Source of the DNA: a virus
Reading direction: 5' to 3' (one strand)
Virus record (IMG/VR): IMGVR_UViG_3300050033_000285
Span: 1-40,617 of that record
DNA: 40,617 nt
The position numbers were made by a program, and so were the translations under genes. Position 1 is the stretch's first letter; the number at the start of each line of letters is the position of its first letter. Shown one piece after another: positions 1 to 6,817 of the stretch. Under the pieces are notes generated by a model that was given only the letters and a program-made list of their open reading frames with translations, did not search any database and had not been told where the DNA came from.

Positions 1-559
1 TTCCGATGCCGCTGGCCGTGGCCGCGCCGCTGTCGCCGCTGGCCGTGGCCGCGCCGCTGTCGCCGCTGGCCGTGGCCGCGCCGCTGTCGCCGCTGGCCGT
101 GGCCGCGCCGCTGTCGCCGCTGGCCGTCACACCTTCATTGGCGCCCGTCGCAACTGGACCGTCTTTCCAGTTTGCTCGGTCGAAAACCCACCTGACCGCG
201 CGCGCCGCAAGATCGCCGAGCGAAAGTTCAACGCCGATGGTGATTGATGCGCTCGCGAGCTTCGTCTCCTTGCGGTCGGTCAACCCACTCTGCGTGACCT
301 CAGCGAAGCGCGCGCCAGCAGGCGGGTAATAGTCAAAAACCGACAGCGGGTGCTCGTCGGTCGGGCAGGCGTGAAAACCGTTCGTGCACGCCTCGATCTC
401 GCCGCCGACCTCATACGTCTTGCCGATCTCGAACTTGAAACCGCGACAGGACAGATCGGAGTCAAAGCCCTTTATGCTGGTTACGACTTCACCGTGTTGC
501 GAAATCGTGGAATAGTCGTTTGGATTTTTGATATTGTTTTGCGGCAGAGTCTTGATCAT
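1..559 (-). CDS. DUF7666-like phage protein with Ala/Gly/Ser repeats (partial, runs off window)
   Basis: Read leftwards from an ATG at 559 the frame stays open to the window edge, giving at least 186 residues. The N-terminal part shows KGFDSDLSCRGFKFEIG, then a CTNGFHACPTDEHPLSVF block and YYPPAGARFAEVTQSG. This pattern is one I remember from a phage family of unknown function (DUF7666), whose members often end in long A/S/G/T repeats. Here the last visible residues are four copies of a nine-residue repeat, DSGAATASG. The first 71 nt overlap the 3' end of the HNH gene in another frame. GGAA lies just upstream of the ATG. Function unknown; family assignment fairly sure. Confidence 0.72.
   Translation of the reverse strand, partial: MIKTLPQNNIKNPNDYSTISQHGEVVTSIKGFDSDLSCRGFKFEIGKTYEVGGEIEACTNGFHACPTDEHPLSVFDYYPPAGARFAEVTQSGLTDRKETKLASASITIGVELSLGDLAARAVRWVFDRANWKDGPVATGANEGVTASGDSGAATASGDSGAATASGDSGAATASGDSGAATASGIG
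8..127. repeat. 27-bp tandem repeat, four exact copies plus 12 bp
   Basis: Four identical 27-bp units occupy 8-34, 35-61, 62-88 and 89-115, followed by a 12-bp partial unit. The unit length is a multiple of three, so copy-number change keeps the leftward reading frame and only lengthens or shortens the DSGAATASG array in the encoded protein. Confidence 0.95.
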
Positions 560-983
560 CGAAGTTTCCGAGATGGTATCGCTTGCCGTTGTGGCCGATT
601 GAGGCAACCCATCGGTTGTGGCGCTTGTCGAAGGTGGTCCCGATGCACCCCGAACCGTCGCAGTGCGCTTTGACGTTTTGGCAATTTTCGGCATTTGAGC
701 ATTCCCTTAGATTTGCAAGTCTATTATCTGATCTGTCACCATTGATATGGTCGAGTTGATCAAAGGGCCATCGTCCGACCGCATAAAGCCACGCGAGTCT
801 ATGTGCTAAATAAGACGTTCGATCTATCCGAATTCCGGTATATCCTTCTTTGTGTTTCCAGCCGGCAATTGTATTTGATCGTTTACCGCCAGCAGCAATT
901 AAGCGAGTAAATAAACCAGTATTTTCATCATAATAAAACATCGTTCGCAAACGAGCTGCGGTCATTTCAACGCGTGTTGCCAC
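489..983 (-). CDS. HNH endonuclease with C-terminal AP2-like domain
   Basis: A free-standing phage HNH nuclease of the homing type. The HNH_3-like core is visible as AHRLAWLYAVGRWP, then LDHINGDRSDNRLANLRE with the DH and N-x8-N features of the motif. The C-terminal part (GTTFDKRHNRWVASI...KRYHLGNFDDQDSAA) looks like an AP2 DNA-binding domain. I chose GTG 983 because AGGGGG at 992-997 lies 8 nt upstream; a TTG at 989 would sit only 2 nt from it. The stop lies inside the start region of the downstream repeat protein, which suggests insertion at a gene boundary. Confidence 0.85.
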   Translation of the reverse strand: MATRVEMTAARLRTMFYYDENTGLFTRLIAAGGKRSNTIAGWKHKEGYTGIRIDRTSYLAHRLAWLYAVGRWPFDQLDHINGDRSDNRLANLRECSNAENCQNVKAHCDGSGCIGTTFDKRHNRWVASIGHNGKRYHLGNFDDQDSAAKQYQKSKRLFHDFATR

Positions 984-1061
984 GATCAATACCCCCTAAG
1001 TCCGAGTTGGCGATGGCTCAATGTTGAGTGTTCGGCGCGCTGATCTTCGCGGGGCGCGCGA

Positions 1062-1298
1062 TCAAGCGCCGGAGAGCGACGAGACGCCCGCCGTGTAGGC
1101 GCAACGTTGAAAAAGCGGGTCAAAGGCGTCGGCGGCGGCGCGCGCCAGATCGGCCAGTGCCCGTAGCTCGCGCGGCTCGTCGTCGCATAGCGCCCGCGTG
1201 CAAGCGTCCCAGGAGCGCATCTCGACCAGGCGCTCTATCGTCGCGTCAATCTCGGCCTGGATGCTGGTGCGCGGGGGGAAGGGGCGGGGAGCGTTCAC
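1062..1298 (-). CDS. Small hypothetical phage protein
   Basis: A 78-residue protein that starts with GTG two bases after the stop of the DUF3560 gene, so the two are probably translationally coupled in one leftward operon. The sequence is helical and charged (IDATIERLVEMRSWDACTRAL, ELRALADLARAAADAF) without a motif I recognise. It has no signal peptide or membrane segment. Confidence 0.55.
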   Translation of the reverse strand: MNAPRPFPPRTSIQAEIDATIERLVEMRSWDACTRALCDDEPRELRALADLARAAADAFDPLFQRCAYTAGVSSLSGA

Positions 1299-1300
1299 AA

Positions 1301-2092
1301 TCAGAATCCCTTCAATGCATAATCAGCGGCACAACGTGCGGCATTGTTAAGTTGGCGTTGCCATGCGCCTGCGGTCGGCGCCCAACGGAAGCCGGCGCTC
1401 TTCAGTTGCGCTCGTTGTTCGGCACTGGGCTTGTCAGGAAAGAAAATCTGAAGCCGGTTGATTTCGAGATTTTCGACAGTCCGTACGCCATCTTGGCGCG
1501 TCGTCTCGGTACGCTCTTGACCGGCCTCGACCGCCGCGGCGCGTGTTGTGGCCAAGCGTTCTAGGTGGGCAATGCGCGCTTCGATCCGGCGAATATTCGC
1601 CGAGTTGTTCGAAAGCTGGTAGGGTTCATAAGCGCGGCATTTTCCGCCCCAGCTCGGCGTCAGCCATGCGTCGATCAGCTTAGTGTGGTAGCCGGCGGCT
1701 TCGAGCACAGCGCGGCCCTTGCGGACTAAACCGTTAGCCTTGGTCATTTCCGCTTGCTGAGCTTTCAGCGGCTCAAGTTCTTCGCGCAACTTAGCCGTGG
1801 CCTCGGGATCGTCGGACGAAATGCCGCCAGTCCCGATTGCTGCTGCGCGCGCCGCAACATCTTTCGCGGCCTTCAGGGCCTCAAAGCCCTTTTCGAAGTT
1901 GCCGCGGATGCGACCGCGATAGGCCCGATCACCCTTTTCGCTGTAATGACCGACTAGGATCGGCTGGCCGAACGGAATGGCCTCGGCCATCTTGTCGGCG
2001 CGAGCGATTCGCCCTTCGCCTTCCCGGCGTAGCCGATCGGCGCGGGCTTCGAGCCGTTCGCGCTTGGCTTCGATTCTCTGTTCGTAGGTCAT
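1301..2092 (-). CDS. DUF3560 domain protein
   Basis: A 263-residue protein. The N-terminal TYEQRIEAKRERLEARADR region and the following ADKMAEAIPFGQPILVGHYS segment match the DUF3560 family, which is common on phages and plasmids and has no known function. The C-terminal ~50 residues (FPDKPSAEQRAQLKSAGFRW...GAWQRQLNN) resemble a short domain often joined to DUF3560. I chose ATG 2092, preceded by GGAG five bases upstream, over an upstream GTG at 2152: that GTG lies inside the promoter -35 and next to two repressor operators. This is the first gene of the leftward operon. Confidence 0.85.
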   Translation of the reverse strand: MTYEQRIEAKRERLEARADRLRREGEGRIARADKMAEAIPFGQPILVGHYSEKGDRAYRGRIRGNFEKGFEALKAAKDVAARAAAIGTGGISSDDPEATAKLREELEPLKAQQAEMTKANGLVRKGRAVLEAAGYHTKLIDAWLTPSWGGKCRAYEPYQLSNNSANIRRIEARIAHLERLATTRAAAVEAGQERTETTRQDGVRTVENLEINRLQIFFPDKPSAEQRAQLKSAGFRWAPTAGAWQRQLNNAARCAADYALKGF

Positions 2093-2122
2093 TTCGGCTC
2101 CATCGGGAGGTTCGATGGAGGC

Positions 2123-2152
2123 ACTGTAGCGATAGGCGCTACGCCATGTCAA
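2123..2152 (-). promoter_or_regulatory. Leftward early promoter for the DUF3560 operon
   Basis: On the minus strand a consensus TTGACA (2152-2147) is followed after 18 bp by TACAGT (2128-2123). A repressor operator fills the spacer. Transcription would start near 2116, giving a short leader before the ATG at 2092. Predicted from sequence only. Confidence 0.55.
2126..2142. promoter_or_regulatory. Predicted CI operator, GTAGC-N7-GCTAC
   Basis: GTAGCGATAGGCGCTAC is a 17-bp dyad with perfect five-base arms. The same motif occurs in the cI-cro intergenic region. It lies between the -35 and -10 of the leftward promoter, so a bound repressor would block it. Confidence 0.7.
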
Positions 2153-2157
2153 TAGGC

Positions 2158-2174
2158 GTAGCGAAAAAAACTAC
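2158..2174. promoter_or_regulatory. Predicted CI operator (second leftward copy)
   Basis: GTAGCGAAAAAAACTAC has the same 17-bp layout with one mismatch in the right arm. Its centre is 32 bp from the neighbouring operator centre, about three helical turns, and it lies just upstream of the leftward -35 box. Confidence 0.6.
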
Positions 2175-2487
2175 GGCGAGCGGAATGTTGCGCCCGGAAT
2201 CCTCCCCCGCCCGCCTGCACGCGATCTTCACATTAAGAACGCGCGCGGCTTTAGTAGAGATCTTCCTTATAGAGGTCAGCCGATGGCTTGCCGGATTAGG
2301 TACCATGTCCGGTTAGGGCGATGCCCGTCGGAACGGATTCCTGCTCGGTCAAGTGAGGGCGCGCTTTGCGCGCTCGCCCCGTCATTGAAACGCGAACTGC
2401 TTCAAATTGTTCTGTTATTTCAGGATAGGGCGGAGATTTGCTTCCGCCGATTCAATCTCAAAGGTTATCGGCAGCTGCCGCGCGAGG
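2175..2487. other. Non-coding stretch between leftward promoter and cI end
   Basis: No convincing gene on either strand. The one visible structure is a GC-rich hairpin at 2357-2375, listed separately. Confidence 0.5.
2357..2375 (-). terminator. Possible terminator hairpin after cI
   Basis: GCGCGC-TTT-GCGCGC (2359-2373) with flanking G-C and G-U pairs forms a tight hairpin about 110 nt beyond the cI stop and before the next leftward promoter. No clear T-tract follows, so an intrinsic terminator is only possible. Confidence 0.3.
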
Positions 2488-3078
2488 CTATCTCGGCCGA
2501 ATTTCCTTGACGACGGCAGCCCACTCAATCTCGGCATCGTAGATTGGCGGCCCGATATTCGCGTGCAAATCCCACCGTCCAGGCAAGCGTCCATTCCGAA
2601 GCGCCTTTACGACGATCCTACCGTCGCCAAGTCCGCAGACGCATATCTTGCCAATCCAGTTTGGATCTGGTGGTGTTCTTATCTCATTGTAAAATAAGTG
2701 ACTACCGTCAAGAAGATTACCCAGAGAGTCCCCTTGGACCTCGACCGCGACCGTGGTGCTTACCGCCCATTCTGGTGCACGAATTGTTCCGAAAGGGCCT
2801 TGGCCCTGAGAAAACATCACGGCGTCCGATCCCGCCATCACCTTGCCGACAATATTGACCTCTGGGGGCGGTAGCTCATCGAATTCAGGGATCGGGAATC
2901 TGGTGATTGTGGAGATGGCGAGGAGTTCGTCCGCAGAAAGGTCACGCTTGCCAAGGGTGGCCTTGTTGACGGCCGCTCGGTCAACCGAGATGTTGAATTC
3001 AGATGTCAGTCGGCGCGCAAGCTCGGCTTGGGAAATCCCAGCGAATTCAATGGCATCCTTCGTCCATTTTGCGAACAT
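2488..3078 (-). CDS. CI-like prophage repressor, HTH plus S24 peptidase
   Basis: A 196-residue LexA/CI-type repressor that would hold the phage in lysogeny. Residues ~10-60 form a helix-turn-helix (AGISQAELARRLTSEF, then DRAAVNKATLGKRDLSADE). Residues ~75-196 are an S24 autoprotease: cleavage-like Ala82-Gly83 in GKVMAGSDAV, nucleophile Ser118 in VQGDSLGNLLDG, and general-base Lys158 in GRIVVKALRNG. This implies release by the host SOS response. I chose ATG 3078 because a -10 box (TACAAT) ends five bases upstream, so the message probably begins at the start codon. Upstream in-frame codons run through the operators and are unlikely to be translated. Confidence 0.9.
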   Translation of the reverse strand: MFAKWTKDAIEFAGISQAELARRLTSEFNISVDRAAVNKATLGKRDLSADELLAISTITRFPIPEFDELPPPEVNIVGKVMAGSDAVMFSQGQGPFGTIRAPEWAVSTTVAVEVQGDSLGNLLDGSHLFYNEIRTPPDPNWIGKICVCGLGDGRIVVKALRNGRLPGRWDLHANIGPPIYDAEIEWAAVVKEIRPR

Positions 3079-3083
3079 TCCCC

Positions 3084-3089
3084 ATTGTA
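3084..3089 (-). promoter_or_regulatory. -10 box of the cI promoter (maintenance type)
   Basis: TACAAT on the minus strand, ending five bases before ATG 3078. No good -35 is visible at the right distance, as expected for a promoter that needs an activator, possibly the repressor bound at 3112-3128. Confidence 0.5.
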
Positions 3090-3103
3090 GCGATAATCGC
3101 ATC
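3087..3103. promoter_or_regulatory. Predicted CI operator 1 (cI side)
   Basis: GTAGCGATAATCGCATC, left arm perfect and right arm GCATC (4/5). It overlaps the cI -10 box, so occupation would repress cI. Confidence 0.65.
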
Positions 3104-3111
3104 TGTCGTCG

Positions 3112-3128
3112 GCTGCTCAATTCGCTAC
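3112..3128. promoter_or_regulatory. Predicted CI operator 2 (middle)
   Basis: GCTGCTCAATTCGCTAC, right arm perfect and left arm 3/5, so probably the weakest of the three. Its centre is 25 bp from operator 1 and 33 bp from operator 3. Confidence 0.5.
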
Positions 3129-3136
3129 GAGCCGTC

Positions 3137-3164
3137 TTGACAACGTAGCTAGAATCGCTACGAT
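3137..3164 (+). promoter_or_regulatory. Rightward early promoter in front of cro
   Basis: Consensus TTGACA at 3137-3142, 16-bp spacer, TACGAT at 3159-3164. The start point would be about 3171-3172, on the ATG at 3172, giving a leaderless message. Operator 3 lies in the spacer. Confidence 0.65.
3145..3161. promoter_or_regulatory. Predicted CI operator 3 (cro side)
   Basis: GTAGCTAGAATCGCTAC has perfect five-base arms in the 17-bp layout. It fills the spacer of the rightward promoter, the expected place for shutting off the lytic operon. Confidence 0.7.
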
Positions 3165-3171
3165 GCTGGCC

Positions 3172-3435
3172 ATGGAACCAGCAGCAGAGATCATCAAGCG
3201 CCTGGGCGGCGTCTCCGTAGTAGCCACCATCACCGGCGTTCACCGAACCCGCGTATCCAATTGGAAACGCCCGCGCGCTGTCGGCGGCACTGGCGGGCGC
3301 ATTCCACAGTCTCACCATTTGGCGATCCTTCGAGCGGCTAAGGATCTAGGCATCTCCGACATAACGGCGGAAACCCTGCTTCCCAGGGAGCCATTCGAAA
3401 CCGCCGCCTCCGCCGACGAAGCGAGCGCAGCATGA
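3172..3435 (+). CDS. Cro-like helix-turn-helix regulator
   Basis: An 87-residue protein divergent from cI. A small HTH is visible in EIIKRLGGVSVVATITGVHR followed by the recognition-helix-like TRVSNWKRP. Its position and size fit a Cro-type repressor that favours lytic growth. I chose ATG 3172 over ATG 3163 because the latter overlaps the predicted -10 box and the transcript should start about 3171. The stop overlaps the next start (ATGA), so it heads the early operon. Confidence 0.8.
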   Translation: MEPAAEIIKRLGGVSVVATITGVHRTRVSNWKRPRAVGGTGGRIPQSHHLAILRAAKDLGISDITAETLLPREPFETAASADEASAA

Positions 3436-4709
3436 GCATTCCCTTTCATGCGCTGTCCGAGATTTTTCCGTCGCTCATCGGTCCAGAGTTTGACGCGCTT
3501 GTCGACGATATCCGCGACAACGGCCTTCGCGAACCAATTGTGCTTTTCGACGGCCAGGTTCTCGACGGACGGAATCGCTATCGAGCGTGTCAAGCTGCCG
3601 ATGTCGAGCCGCGCTTTGAGACCTATGAAGGTGATGATCCGGTCAGGTATGTCATCAGCCTCAACCTGAGGCGACGTCACCTTGACGAAAGCCAGCGCGG
3701 GCTTGCGTCGGCGCGACTGGAAAACCTGCCACGGGGGCGCCCCGCAAACAAAGATGCAAATTTGCATGTTTTCGGCGCGGACAGCGATGCCGCCGACGAC
3801 TCGACGGGTATCGAAGACGCCAATTGGGATGAGGTTTTCGAGGATGCCGGCGTCGCGAGAAAGCCTTCGCCAGCGCCGATTGCCCCCGTATCTAGGACGC
3901 AGGCAGCGTCCATGCTCAACGTCTCGGAACGGACGGTTGCAACTGCCGCGAAGGTGCTCAAGGAAGGCGCGCCGGAGTTGGTCACCGCCGTTGAACACGG
4001 CAGAGTTTCCGTATCCGCTGCCGCTGCCATCGCGACCCGTCCGAAGATCGAGCAAGCCGAGATTGTGGCGCTCGACGACGCGGAAATCAAACGGCGCGCG
4101 AAGGCAATCCGTGAACGCGAAACGCAAGAGCGTCGTGAGGCTAATGCCTCCATTGCAAAGCAGCTTGTCGTGCTTCCCGTCGGGAAGGTTTCGACAATTG
4201 TGATCGATCCGCCGTGGCCTATGCAGAAGATCGATCGTGACGTTCGTCCAAACCAAGTCGGCTTCGATTATCCGACGATGAGCGAAGACGAGCTTGTCGC
4301 CTTCCGTGAAACGATCGATGCTGTAAGCGCGGACGATTGCCACCTGTTCATGTGGACGACGCAAAAGTTTCTGCCGGTCGCGTTGCGCCTGCTTAACGCC
4401 TGGGATTTCCGATACGTTCTGACGATGGTCTGGCACAAGCCTGGCGGGTTTCAGCCGATCGGACTGCCTCAATACAACTGCGAATTTGCAGTCTATGCGC
4501 GGCGCGGGTCGCCAGCGTTTGCAGACACCAAAGCCTTCCCGTGCTGCTTCGAAGCGCCGCGTCGCGAGCACTCTCGCAAGCCGGATGAATTCTATGACGT
4601 GATCGCCCGCGTTACTGAGGGCGAGCGCATCGATATTTTCTCGCGCGGGCCACATGAGGGATTCGCGCAGTTTGGCAATGAGGCCGACAAGTTTGCGGGG
4701 GCCGCGTGA
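3432..4709 (+). CDS. ParB-domain / MT-A70 DNA adenine methyltransferase
   Basis: A 425-residue fusion. Residues ~1-90 are ParB/Sulfiredoxin-like (LSEIFPSLIGPEFDALVDDI, PIVLFDGQVLDGRNRYRAC, SLNLRRRHLDESQR). Residues ~155-245 hold a helical HTH-like segment (TQAASMLNVSERTVATAAKV). Residues ~250-410 are MT-A70: DPPW at 259-262, MWTTQKFLPVALRLL, and a conserved REHSRKPDEFYDVI. The family transfers a methyl group from S-adenosylmethionine to N6 of adenine. It is common early in alphaproteobacterial prophages, probably shielding phage DNA or altering regulation. Its ATG overlaps the cro stop and its stop overlaps the next start. Confidence 0.9.
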   Translation: MSIPFHALSEIFPSLIGPEFDALVDDIRDNGLREPIVLFDGQVLDGRNRYRACQAADVEPRFETYEGDDPVRYVISLNLRRRHLDESQRGLASARLENLPRGRPANKDANLHVFGADSDAADDSTGIEDANWDEVFEDAGVARKPSPAPIAPVSRTQAASMLNVSERTVATAAKVLKEGAPELVTAVEHGRVSVSAAAAIATRPKIEQAEIVALDDAEIKRRAKAIRERETQERREANASIAKQLVVLPVGKVSTIVIDPPWPMQKIDRDVRPNQVGFDYPTMSEDELVAFRETIDAVSADDCHLFMWTTQKFLPVALRLLNAWDFRYVLTMVWHKPGGFQPIGLPQYNCEFAVYARRGSPAFADTKAFPCCFEAPRREHSRKPDEFYDVIARVTEGERIDIFSRGPHEGFAQFGNEADKFAGAA

Positions 4710-5224
4710 TGGCGACATACGCAAACGATCGCCTCTGGTCAGACCTGATGATTGACGAAATTCGCTCAATCGTCGGCCCCAGACTTCTCATCCCAGCACC
4801 ACTGGAGATGGACGCCAACCAGGCAACTGACCTGTTCGTGTTCACGGCACGAGATATGCGGATAGCGGCGCGTGTTCGTCGCCCTGGATATGCGGATCGC
4901 TACCCGTTCGAGTTCACAATCCGATCGAAGCGCGATAGCGGCGCGGAAACTGAGATGTCCAAGATCGTGTCGGGTTGGGGCGATTGGATGTTTTACGGCC
5001 ACGCGACCGAGGAAAACCGCATTGGTCTGTGGTGGTTGATCGATCTGCATGTTTTCCGCCGCTCGCTCATCTTGCACAAACGGGATGGTGTGACGCGCAT
5101 TCGAAGCGCCCAGCAATCGAACCAAGATGGAACGCACTTCATGGCTTATGATCTCAGGTCGTTTCCGCAGCATCCACCTATCCTCATTGCCTCAAGCCGA
5201 AACTTGTTTGAGGCCGCCGCATGA
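4709..5224 (+). CDS. Hypothetical protein, possible PD-(D/E)XK-like fold
   Basis: A 171-residue soluble protein with no family I recognise. The segment ATDLFVF...RYPFEFTIRSKR has an Asp followed by E-x-x-x-(S)K in strand-like sequence, weakly recalling a PD-(D/E)XK nuclease; this is a guess. The middle (IVSGWGDWMFYGHA...IGLWWLIDLHVFR) is rich in aromatics. ATG 4709 overlaps the upstream TGA (TGATG), and the stop overlaps the next start (ATGA). Confidence 0.65.
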   Translation: MATYANDRLWSDLMIDEIRSIVGPRLLIPAPLEMDANQATDLFVFTARDMRIAARVRRPGYADRYPFEFTIRSKRDSGAETEMSKIVSGWGDWMFYGHATEENRIGLWWLIDLHVFRRSLILHKRDGVTRIRSAQQSNQDGTHFMAYDLRSFPQHPPILIASSRNLFEAAA

Positions 5225-5361
5225 GTGTGCGGCAGGCCGTACCTCTCACCCATTCGCGGCGTCCACAAGCCGTCGCGGATATGCCGATGGCTGTCTCGCT
5301 ATCGGTTCGTCCTCCCAAAGTCAGACTCGCCCGGCGCTTCGGCGTCGGGCTCTTTGGGTAA
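5221..5361 (+). CDS. Small basic hypothetical protein (46 aa)
   Basis: ATG overlaps the upstream stop (ATGA), the coupling used throughout this operon. The product is Arg-rich (THSRRPQAV, RPPKVRLARRFG) and ends at TAA 5359. It is supported mainly by the coupled start, so it could be spurious. Confidence 0.4.
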   Translation: MSVRQAVPLTHSRRPQAVADMPMAVSLSVRPPKVRLARRFGVGLFG

Positions 5362-5453
5362 TCGCGAATTCGTAATCGTTTTGTGACGCGCAGCCCTGGC
5401 AGGCGCGCGATGTCCAAGAGTTCAAACCGGGGTTGAAAGCGTCGTTGATCTCC

Positions 5454-5867
5454 ATGCCGACCAGTAAAGCATGGAGGAATTCCTTGAAGCGAGAAATTCC
5501 GACCCCATTGCGGGAGCGTTGCGTGAGCATCGAGTCCGAAGCGTCAAGTTTGTTGCGCGCGTTGGTTACGCCGCCTGCCCCTGGTGAGAGTGTCAAAGCT
5601 CTCATCAGACGCGCCGGTCGCCGCGCTGGGCTGACGTTCTCTCGCGCGAAGAAGCTTTGGTACAGCGAAGCGCGCGCTATTCGCGCCGAAGAAATGGATG
5701 CGATCCGCGCCGCGGCGGCGAGGAAGCAGGGCGAGGCCGAAAGTGATCTCAGAAACGAAATTGAGCATCTCCGCGCGCGGCTGGCAGGAATTGAAGCGCG
5801 GCTGGATCTGGGCGGGGAGGATAGCGCTGGCGCGGCTGCTGACTTGGTGCGGCAAGCGCCTCGCTGA
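5454..5867 (+). CDS. Hypothetical helical DNA-binding-like protein
   Basis: 137 residues from ATG 5454; a TTG at 5433 is an alternative start. Residues ~45-75 (SVKALIRRAGRRAGLTFSRAKK) resemble an HTH, followed by a long coiled coil (EEMDAIRAAAARKQGEAESD, RNEIEHLRARLAGIEARLDL). Proteins with this arrangement recur in Hyphomicrobiales prophages, from memory, without a known role. The stretch 5362-5453 before it holds nothing recognisable. Confidence 0.55.
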   Translation: MPTSKAWRNSLKREIPTPLRERCVSIESEASSLLRALVTPPAPGESVKALIRRAGRRAGLTFSRAKKLWYSEARAIRAEEMDAIRAAAARKQGEAESDLRNEIEHLRARLAGIEARLDLGGEDSAGAAADLVRQAPR

Positions 5868-5910
5868 CGCGGCCGAATTCGTCGCGCCGCCGAAGAATTA
5901 GGAGGCGTCA

Positions 5911-6564
5911 ATGTTGAGGAAAACCTTCTGGACTGGCGAGAACGTCGAGACAATGCGGCGTCTCTGGCTCGACGGGCGATCGGCTAGCTATATCGCCGTA
6001 CTCATCGGCGCGCCGTCGCGCAATGCCGTAATCGGCAAGCTGCATCGCATCGGCCTCAATGGACGGCGCGAAGGGGGCGCCCCGACGGCGAACCACGACA
6101 TCGATCGGAGATGGACGCCTGAGGAAGACGCTAGGGTGGCTGAGATGCGCCGCGCCGGTGCGTCGAGCACGGCCATAGCGAATGCGATAGGTCGAACGGC
6201 GGCGGCTATCTGGTGGCGGCTAAGGTGGAAGGGCATCAAGCCGCCGGTGGTCGGAAAGAACGTATCGGCGGGCGCCGCTAACAGCCTGATGGCTAGGATG
6301 GCCCGGATGCAAAATGTCGCCGTCCTTGCCGCCCGCTTTGAATGCGAGGCCGGCGCGCAGCCGGCGGATGGCGGTATCACGATTGTCGATCTGACAGAGC
6401 GCACATGCCACTGGCCTCTCGGCGATCCGGGCGACCTTCAGACGTTTCGATACTGTGGCGCCAAGAAATCACTCGACGCAGGCCCCTACTGCCGTGCTCA
6501 CCGGAAAATCGCCTATCAGCCAGCTAATCCGCCTACTCGCGCGCGGGGCACCGTCTATGCTTAG
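5911..6564 (+). CDS. gcrA: GcrA-family cell-cycle regulator with second HTH module
   Basis: Residues 1-50 match the GcrA DNA-binding end (TFWTGENVETMRRLWLDGRS, IGAPSRNAVIGKLHRIGLNG). Residues ~175-210 match its C-terminal domain (TCHWPLGDPGDLQTFRYCG, then PYCRAHRKIAYQP). In Caulobacter GcrA binds sigma-70 and GANTC-methylated promoters to control cell-cycle genes. A phage copy could redirect host transcription or act on phage promoters. Between the two ends lies an extra SANT/homeodomain-like segment (RRWTPEEDARVAEMRRAG, IANAIGRTAAAIWWRLRW), which looks like a second copy of the HTH. The start has a strong GGAGG at 5901-5905. The next gene overlaps the end. Confidence 0.9.
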   Translation: MLRKTFWTGENVETMRRLWLDGRSASYIAVLIGAPSRNAVIGKLHRIGLNGRREGGAPTANHDIDRRWTPEEDARVAEMRRAGASSTAIANAIGRTAAAIWWRLRWKGIKPPVVGKNVSAGAANSLMARMARMQNVAVLAARFECEAGAQPADGGITIVDLTERTCHWPLGDPGDLQTFRYCGAKKSLDAGPYCRAHRKIAYQPANPPTRARGTVYA

Positions 6565-6817
6565 CCCGGAGGACGTCCACTATCTAGCGAACATGCGCGT
6601 GATCGCCGGGGTGTTGATGAAGGGCCGTGTTCCTTTGGACACGCTGCCGCCCGCCATGGCGCTTGCCGCGATCATTGGCGGCGCTGTTGATAGCGCTATG
6701 AACGTCATGACGCGACACGCCACCTATGACGTCATCCAAGGGTGCGCTGACGAATTGGCCGGCGAGATTATCAAACATACCGTGGTGCTAATGAATGCAA
6801 AGGGAATGACAAAATGA
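6557..6817 (+). CDS. Hypothetical phage protein
   Basis: 86 residues starting MLSPEDVHYLANMRVIAGVL, with the ATG overlapping the gcrA stop by eight bases. It contains a small hydrophobic run (PAMALAAIIGGAVDSAMNVM), too short and polar to call a membrane segment, and a C-terminal helix (IIKHTVVLMNAKGMTK). No family recognised. Its stop overlaps the next start (ATGA). Confidence 0.6.
   Translation: MLSPEDVHYLANMRVIAGVLMKGRVPLDTLPPAMALAAIIGGAVDSAMNVMTRHATYDVIQGCADELAGEIIKHTVVLMNAKGMTK

Noticed and set aside
8-127. CRISPR-like array at the window start
   Set aside because: Units are contiguous with no spacers and lie in an open frame, so it is a protein-coding tandem repeat.
3312-4769. Long minus-strand open frame (485 codons) opposite the MT-A70 gene
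   Set aside because: It mirrors a well-supported gene in GC-rich DNA, has no recognisable motifs and no start signals.
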